The notes beneath the pieces were generated by a model. That model was not told where the DNA came from. It did not search any database and worked only from the letters and a program-made list of their open reading frames with translations. A stretch of DNA of 64,000 nucleotides from Polyangium spumosum (GTDB lineage: Bacteria; Myxococcota_A; Polyangia; Polyangiales; Polyangiaceae), in NCBI RefSeq assembly GCF_009649845.1, contig NZ_WJIE01000001.1:682001-746000 (forward strand), written 5' to 3'. Below are positions 59,288 to 64,000 of the stretch, in pieces. Positions within the stretch are counted from its first letter, which is position 1, and every line of letters begins with the position of its first letter. A program made the translations under genes and the position numbers.

Positions 59288-59387
59288 GCCCGATCGACCA
59301 TTGACGCTCCCCGCCGGCTGCAGGACAAACCTCCGAGCGGCGCGCGCGACGTCACGCTCGCGGGCAGCGCCTCCGGGGCTGTGAACC

Positions 59388-60299
59388 ATGAAAACGGGCG
59401 ACGAGCGTTCACGCGGCGAAAGCGGAAAACGAGCTCCACGCGTAGGTTCGTCGGATGAAACCGAGGCGGCGCCGATGGTGACGTCCACGCGGTGTCCCGA
59501 CCCGATCCTTCCGCTGTCTGACGAGGTCGTCCCCGCCGATCCTTCGCGCCCTCCCGTTCGTTATCCCACCGCGGAGGAGCTCAATGCCGTGGTCTTGCCG
59601 CCCCCCTCCGAGGTGTTCCAGCAGCTCTACGCACGCGAGTGGCAGTTCGTGCTGCGCACCGTCGAGCGTTATGGAGTGCCCGCGCGCGACGCCGATGACA
59701 TCGCGCAGGAGGTCTTCGCGGTCGCGTTGCGGCGCATCGCGGATCACGACGCAGCGAGCTCGGCACGCCCGTGGCTGTTCGTCATCGCGATGCAGCTCGC
59801 CACGAACTATCGGAAGCTCGCGCGGCACCGCATGGAGCCGCTCGCCAGCGCGTCGACGCCGGAGCCCTTCAGCGACACCCTCGAGGCCGAGGCCGCGCTC
59901 CTGGATGGCGAGGAGCAGGCGCTCGCTCGTGAGCTCATCGGCCGCATGCGCCCGAAGCTCCGCGAGGTCCTCGTCATGCACGACCTGGACGAGCAGCCGA
60001 TGGCGGAGATCGCGGACAAGCTGGGGATCCCGCTCAAGACGGCTTACGCTCGGCTGAAGCTCGCGCGCGCGGAGGCGCTCCGGCGAGGGCGCGCGCTCGC
60101 GGCGTCGAGCCTCGCCGTATCGACGCCGCGCCCCCTGCTCACGAAGGACCTGCTCCGCGTGCGCGACGTGCTCTACGCGTTCACTCGTCGCCCGGCCGTC
60201 GCGCCGCGACGCCCGCGCCTCGACAAGCGCCGCTTCATGGCGCCGCGCTCCAAGGCCGCGAAGGCGTGGCCCTCCCCCATGTTCATCTTCCCGCCGTGA
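59388..60299 (+). CDS. ECF-type RNA polymerase sigma factor
   Basis: The protein has 303 residues from ATG 59388; an ATG at 59475 behind GAGG is an alternative start. Region 2 runs from about 80 (FQQLYAREWQFVLRTVERYG, DADDIAQEVFAVALRRI, ARPWLFVIAMQLATNYRK). Region 4 is near 190-235 (EVLVMHDLDEQPMAEIADKLGIPLKTAYARLKLARAE). A basic C-terminal extension of about 70 residues is unusual and may be regulatory. No anti-sigma gene is adjacent. The decayed copy at 37030 is a relative. Confidence 0.9.
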   Translation: MKTGDERSRGESGKRAPRVGSSDETEAAPMVTSTRCPDPILPLSDEVVPADPSRPPVRYPTAEELNAVVLPPPSEVFQQLYAREWQFVLRTVERYGVPARDADDIAQEVFAVALRRIADHDAASSARPWLFVIAMQLATNYRKLARHRMEPLASASTPEPFSDTLEAEAALLDGEEQALARELIGRMRPKLREVLVMHDLDEQPMAEIADKLGIPLKTAYARLKLARAEALRRGRALAASSLAVSTPRPLLTKDLLRVRDVLYAFTRRPAVAPRRPRLDKRRFMAPRSKAAKAWPSPMFIFPP

Positions 60300-60305
60300 G
60301 GCGAG

Positions 60306-60334
60306 AGGCGCGCGGAGCGAGAGCCCGCGCGCCT
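60306..60334. terminator. Hairpin between sigma factor and M16 genes
   Basis: AGGCGCGCGG (60306-60315) pairs perfectly with CCGCGCGCCT (60325-60334) around a nine-base loop in the 39-base gap between converging genes. There is no T-run. It is a likely bidirectional terminator. Confidence 0.6.
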
Positions 60335-60338
60335 GCGT

Positions 60339-61619
60339 TCATTCGAGGTCGAACGGATCGACCTGGGTCTCCAGGAGCCGCGGGATGGACTTCGCGACGG
60401 CCTCGCCGATCTGCGAGAACGTCCCCACGACCGAGATCACGAGGTCGTCCTCCGAAAGACGCTCGCGGATCGCGGTGTTCGCCTCGTCCAGCGTGACGGC
60501 CTCGATCTGCTCGAGCTGCTGGTCGTGGTACCCCTCCGGCAGGTCGTACAGCGCGGCTTCGAGCTTCTGGTACGCGCGTTTCCTCGCCGTATCCACCTCG
60601 AAGGCGTGCGAGCGGACGAGGTACTTCTTCACGAAGGAGAGCTCGTCCTTCGTGATCCCGTCCTTGCGAAGCGTGTGCAGTAGCTCGAGCTTCAAGGCGA
60701 GGCAGGCCGCGGCGTCCGAGGCCTTGGGCGCCGTCCACATCGTGAACGCGTCCCTCTGCCGATCGAAGCCGACACGCGAGGACGCGCCGTACGACCAGCC
60801 GCGCTTCGCCCGCACCTCTTGCATGAGCCGCGACGTGAACGTCCCTCCGAACGCCGTGTTCGCGACGAGCAGCGCGACGTGATCGGGGTCGTGCGGGTGT
60901 GTCCCGAGGCCCCCCACGATCATCTGCGTCTGGGTCCGCTCCGGCTTGTCGACGAAGACGAGCCGCCGGCCAGGCCTCCGCGGCGGCGGCTGCACCGGAT
61001 CCGGGACACGCGCGCCCGCCGGGAGCCCGGCGAGCAGGCGCTCCGCGATCGCGTGCCCCTCCTCCACGTCGACGTCCCCCGAGATCGTGACGATCGCGTT
61101 CTCCCGCGTGTAGTGCGCCTCGTAGAACGACGCCACGTCGGCGCGCTCGATGCCGCGGAGCGCGGGGATGCAACCGGCGACGCGGCGACCGTAGGGGTGA
61201 CCGGCGAAGAGCGTCCGGCGGAAGCCACGCGCGCACAAGGAGCCGTCGCTGTCACGTGACTCGACGAGCTCGGCCTCGGCCTCGCGCTTCAGGCGAGCGA
61301 GCTCGGCCTCGTCGAACGTGGGCCTCGCGAGCAGCGTCGACGCGAGATCCACGAAGGGATCGAGCGAACGCCGGATCACCTCGAAGTGCACCGTGCTCGA
61401 GCTCGGCGAGACGTCCACGCCGAGCTCGCCGCCGAGCAGGTCGATCGTCTGCTCGATCTTCGCGGAGGTCCACCCTTCGGCCCCGCGGCGAAGCATGCGG
61501 GCCGTGACTCGCCCGAGCCCTTCGCGGCCCACGGGGTCGTGCGCCGATCCCGAGCGGAAGGCGACGACGACGCTGACGAGCGGCAACGCAGGGCTCGGCT
61601 CGACGATGACGTGTGTCAC
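60339..61619 (-). CDS. M16 family protein lacking the zinc motif (partner subunit)
   Basis: The protein has 426 residues from GTG 61619, overlapping the stop of the upstream M16 gene by four bases. The fold is that of M16B peptidases, but the HxxEH motif expected in the first 70 residues is absent (the region reads GREGLGRVTARMLRRG). The segment VRAKRGWSYGASS keeps the Arg/Tyr pair typical of the non-catalytic half. It should form a heterodimer with the active subunit at 61616-63055. Confidence 0.9.
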   Translation of the reverse strand: MTHVIVEPSPALPLVSVVVAFRSGSAHDPVGREGLGRVTARMLRRGAEGWTSAKIEQTIDLLGGELGVDVSPSSSTVHFEVIRRSLDPFVDLASTLLARPTFDEAELARLKREAEAELVESRDSDGSLCARGFRRTLFAGHPYGRRVAGCIPALRGIERADVASFYEAHYTRENAIVTISGDVDVEEGHAIAERLLAGLPAGARVPDPVQPPPRRPGRRLVFVDKPERTQTQMIVGGLGTHPHDPDHVALLVANTAFGGTFTSRLMQEVRAKRGWSYGASSRVGFDRQRDAFTMWTAPKASDAAACLALKLELLHTLRKDGITKDELSFVKKYLVRSHAFEVDTARKRAYQKLEAALYDLPEGYHDQQLEQIEAVTLDEANTAIRERLSEDDLVISVVGTFSQIGEAVAKSIPRLLETQVDPFDLE

Positions 61620-63055
61620 GACGCCACCTCCTCGTCGCACTCTTCACCATCTGCCTCTTCGTCCTCGTCGCCTTCCATCGACCCGTCGGGCGCGACCAGG
61701 ATGACCGTCCTCGACGAGCGCACGAGGTAACGCCGCGCCACGCGCAAGAGGTCGCCCACCGTGACCCTGCGGTACGCCGCGAGCCGATCGAAGAGCGCCG
61801 CCGGATCCCCGAGGACGATCTCGTAGAACCCGACCTGCTCGGCCTTGCCGCTCACGGTCTCGAGACCCTGCAGCACCGCGAGCTCGATGCGCGCCTTCGC
61901 CTTCTCGAGCTCCTCCTCGCTGACCGGCTCGACGCGCGCCCGCTCGAGGATCACGTCGAGCGCCTCGCAGAGCGCCTCTGCGGTGTGCTCGCCTCGCGCC
62001 GACAAGAAGACGTCATACAGCGACGGATCGCGGAACGCGCCCACCCAGCCGCGCACGTCGGTGGCGATCTCCTGCTCCTGGATGAGCGCGCGATGCACCC
62101 GCGACGAGCGCCCTCCGAACAGGATCTCGTTCAGGAGCGTGAGCGCCGGATGATCGAAGTCCCCGAGCGCCGGCGACCTGTACCCGATCGCCACCTTGTG
62201 CGTCGGCGTCGGCTTGGTGATGTGGATCCTGCGCTCCTCCATCTGCGGCGGCTCGGGACGCACGTCCTCGACGGGCAGGACCGAAGGCGGCAGGCCGCCG
62301 TAGTTCTCCTGCACGAGCCGGAGCACCTGCCCGACGTCGACGTCGCCCACGATCGCCATCGCCGCGTTGTTCGGCGCGTAATACGTCCGGTAGAACGAGA
62401 CGCAGTCGTCGGTCGTGAAGCCCAGGATGTCGTCCATCCACCCGATCGTCGGGTGCCCGTAGCCGTGCTCGCGGAACGCCTCCTTGTAGAGGATCTCGCT
62501 GATCGCGCCGTCCACGTCGTCGTCGACGCGTTGCCTCCGCTCGTTCGCGACGACCTCCTTCTCGCTCGCCACCTGCGGGTCACGCAGGACGAGGCGCGAC
62601 ATCCGGTCCGCCTCCAGCCGCAACGTCAGCTCGAGCGCCTCGGCCGGCAGGTTCGTGTGGTAGTACGTCCAGTCGAGGAACGTCGCTGCGTTCGTCTCGG
62701 CGCCCGCTTCTTCGAGCGTGCGATCGAACGCGCCGTGCGACGACGTCTCGGTCTCGCCGAACATGAGGTGCTCGAAGAGGTGGGCGATTCCCGTCTTGCC
62801 GACGCACTCGTGGCGCGAGCCCACGCCGAACCACGTTTGTACACAAACGACCGGCGCCGCGTTGTCCTGCAGGATCAGGACCCGGAGCCCGTTGCCGAGG
62901 ACGAATCGTTCGACCCGCATGGTCGGGCCGAACGGGATGGTGGCGTCGTGCTCGGCCTGGGCGAGCCGTGTCCGGTTGCGGTTGAGCTCGGCGAGCAGCT
63001 CGGCGAAGGGACCTTTCCGCACGCGTGAGCGGAGATTCGGGAGGGCCGTATGCAT
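61616..63055 (-). CDS. M16 family zinc peptidase, catalytic subunit
   Basis: The protein has 479 residues. The inverted zinc motif HLFEH is present within GIAHLFEHLMFGET, followed by the downstream Glu region (ADRMSRLVL). The C-terminal half has the family's NEILFGGRSSRV segment, and the protein ends in an acidic tail (about 25 residues rich in Asp/Glu) that is unusual. There is no signal peptide, so it acts in the cytoplasm or is exported by another route. It is translationally coupled to the zinc-less partner. Confidence 0.93.
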   Translation of the reverse strand: MHTALPNLRSRVRKGPFAELLAELNRNRTRLAQAEHDATIPFGPTMRVERFVLGNGLRVLILQDNAAPVVCVQTWFGVGSRHECVGKTGIAHLFEHLMFGETETSSHGAFDRTLEEAGAETNAATFLDWTYYHTNLPAEALELTLRLEADRMSRLVLRDPQVASEKEVVANERRQRVDDDVDGAISEILYKEAFREHGYGHPTIGWMDDILGFTTDDCVSFYRTYYAPNNAAMAIVGDVDVGQVLRLVQENYGGLPPSVLPVEDVRPEPPQMEERRIHITKPTPTHKVAIGYRSPALGDFDHPALTLLNEILFGGRSSRVHRALIQEQEIATDVRGWVGAFRDPSLYDVFLSARGEHTAEALCEALDVILERARVEPVSEEELEKAKARIELAVLQGLETVSGKAEQVGFYEIVLGDPAALFDRLAAYRRVTVGDLLRVARRYLVRSSRTVILVAPDGSMEGDEDEEADGEECDEEVAS

Positions 63056-63151
63056 GGGCCGCTCTCCCTTACCACATCACGCCTCCTGGCGCGGCCGCGC
63101 CCCGCGCCGGCTCGACGACGCGAGCCGCATGTCAGGGGCGGACGCGCTCGC

Positions 63152-63766
63152 TCAGCGCCTCGGCGCTGCGTGGCACAGGACGTCCTCGGGGATACGCGTC
63201 GACTGGTGACACTCCCACTTGTCGTCGTGACAGGAGATGACGAGCACGCCTGCCTCGTAGGCTTCCTTCAGCGATGATCCCGCGCGCTGGTGGAGCAGGT
63301 TCTCGGGCACACGCTCGTTGCAGCCCTTGCCCATGTCCACCTCGATCTTGCGGTTGCCCTTGGTCGGCTTCACGGGGTTCGGCGGCGTCTTGCCCTTGTC
63401 GGCCGAGCGCGCCGCGATCTCGAGCTTCTTCACGATGCGCCCCACGTAGTCCTTGTCGACGATGGGGTCGGTGCCGCGCGGCGTGACCATCGCGATCGTG
63501 TACTGAATCGCCATCATCTGCTGATCGGGCGGAGCGCTCGGCTGGATCGGTCCCGCCGATCCGAGCGGCACGGGCCGCGGCGGCATCTCGATCTTCGCCT
63601 TGGCCGGCGGCGGCGGGGTCGTGGTGGTGGGCGGCGGCGCGGCCGAGGGCGCCGGCTCGGCCGTGGGCGCCGCGGAGGAGGCGCCCTTCGTCGAAGCCGG
63701 TTCATCACACGCGGCGAGACCGAGGAAGAGGATGCAGAGCGGGAGAGCGCGTCGAACGACCGACAT
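63152..63766 (-). CDS. Lipoprotein with C-terminal Cys region, function unknown
   Basis: The protein has 204 residues. The signal peptide ends in the lipobox LAAC (Cys20). A Pro/Thr/Ala stalk (about 25-75) leads to a small domain with four Cys (GKGCNERVPENLLHQ, VISCHDDKWECHQ, EDVLCHAA) that may form disulfides. The domain is unrecognised. It lies 96 bases from the M16 start, on the same strand. Confidence 0.78.
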   Translation of the reverse strand: MSVVRRALPLCILFLGLAACDEPASTKGASSAAPTAEPAPSAAPPPTTTTPPPPAKAKIEMPPRPVPLGSAGPIQPSAPPDQQMMAIQYTIAMVTPRGTDPIVDKDYVGRIVKKLEIAARSADKGKTPPNPVKPTKGNRKIEVDMGKGCNERVPENLLHQRAGSSLKEAYEAGVLVISCHDDKWECHQSTRIPEDVLCHAAPRR

Positions 63767-63812
63767 GTCGCGCCTTATACGAAGGCTTTCGCGCGGACGG
63801 TAGAGGGCGCGC

Positions 63813-64000
63813 TCAGTCGATCTTCAGGATGGCCAGGAAGGCCTCCTGGGGGATCTCCACGCTGCCGACCATCTTCATGCGCTTTTTGCCCTCTTTTTGC
63901 TTCTCGAGGAGCTTGCGCTTGCGGGAGATGTCGCCGCCGTAGCACTTGGCCGTGACGTCCTTGCGGATGGCCTTCACGGTCGTCCGGGCGATCACCTTCG
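63813..64000 (-). CDS. lepA: Elongation factor 4 (LepA), C-terminal end only
   Basis: The last 62 residues of LepA are visible; the rest lies beyond the right edge. The C-terminal domain signature is plain: [40 protein letters not shown], broken here as [26 protein letters not shown] and [10 protein letters not shown]. LepA is a ribosome-binding GTPase. The terminal [12 protein letters not shown] segment is also standard. Confidence 0.95.
   Translation of the reverse strand, partial: KVIARTTVKAIRKDVTAKCYGGDISRKRKLLEKQKEGKKRMKMVGSVEIPQEAFLAILKID

Noticed and set aside
1-64000. rRNA and tRNA genes
   Set aside because: No stretch with rRNA conservation or a cloverleaf with the GTTCRANNC T-loop motif was found in the intergenic gaps by reading.

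Overview
The window is a high-GC (roughly 70 %) stretch of a bacterial chromosome with dense, mostly tightly packed genes. The content points to a large-genome myxobacterium of the Polyangiales (Polyangium/Sorangium type). It has Ser/Thr kinases fused to STAND ATPases, an FHA-containing sigma-54 activator, TPR/PEGA outer-membrane proteins, MopE-like Cys-rich lipoproteins, double-CXXCG-like proteins and lone T6SS VgrG islands. This taxonomic reading is inference from gene content; no rRNA or tRNA gene was seen.

Layout. 1-8.9 kb: end of an alpha/beta hydrolase, a phosphate-type porin with a good promoter, MtnB, a small CPQC protein, a coiled-coil lipoprotein, and a kinase-STAND gene coupled to a TPR/PEGA/beta-barrel gene. 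8.9-14 kb: FHA sigma-54 activator, a pair of multi-hairpin repeats, a TPR protein, a tandem array with alternating 44/42-bp half-units, a helical hypothetical protein and a lipoprotein behind a sigma-54-type promoter. 14-18.6 kb: a secreted di-heme beta-propeller cytochrome and an amidohydrolase lipoprotein. 18.6-32.7 kb: one leftward T6SS accessory operon (three VgrGs, two DUF2169 proteins, two pentapeptide-repeat segments, DUF3540, and a DUF4150/PIPY PAAR-like tip) with no core T6SS genes in view.

32.8-40.7 kb is accessory: an outer-membrane protein, a signal-peptide-bearing HNH-type nuclease toxin with a Cys-rich putative immunity partner, another multi-hairpin repeat, a decayed ECF sigma gene, a GAF histidine kinase, a helical hypothetical protein preceded by a nine-unit 43-bp tandem array, and a duplicated 80-bp segment shared with the toxin promoter. 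40.7-48.3 kb: TupA-like binding protein, a MopE/propeller lipoprotein-SUMF1-phosphoesterase run, a cold-shock gene with recognisable promoter and hairpin, and an FHA protein fused to a CpaF-like ATPase whose Walker A lysine and catalytic glutamate are both replaced.

48.4-64 kb is core metabolism: def, ribD, nrdR, the leftward fatty-acid cluster fabH-fabD-fabG-acpP-fabF behind yceD-rpmF (plsX missing), a polytopic membrane protein, pyrR-pyrB, an ECF sigma factor, an M16 protease pair (one active, one without the zinc motif), a lipoprotein and the 3' end of lepA.

The most unusual material is non-coding. It comprises two tandem arrays with a ~43-bp repeat step upstream of hypothetical genes, whose units share a GAAC/GTTC palindromic core that also recurs upstream of the toxin, and a dispersed element built from four consecutive hairpins, present four times.
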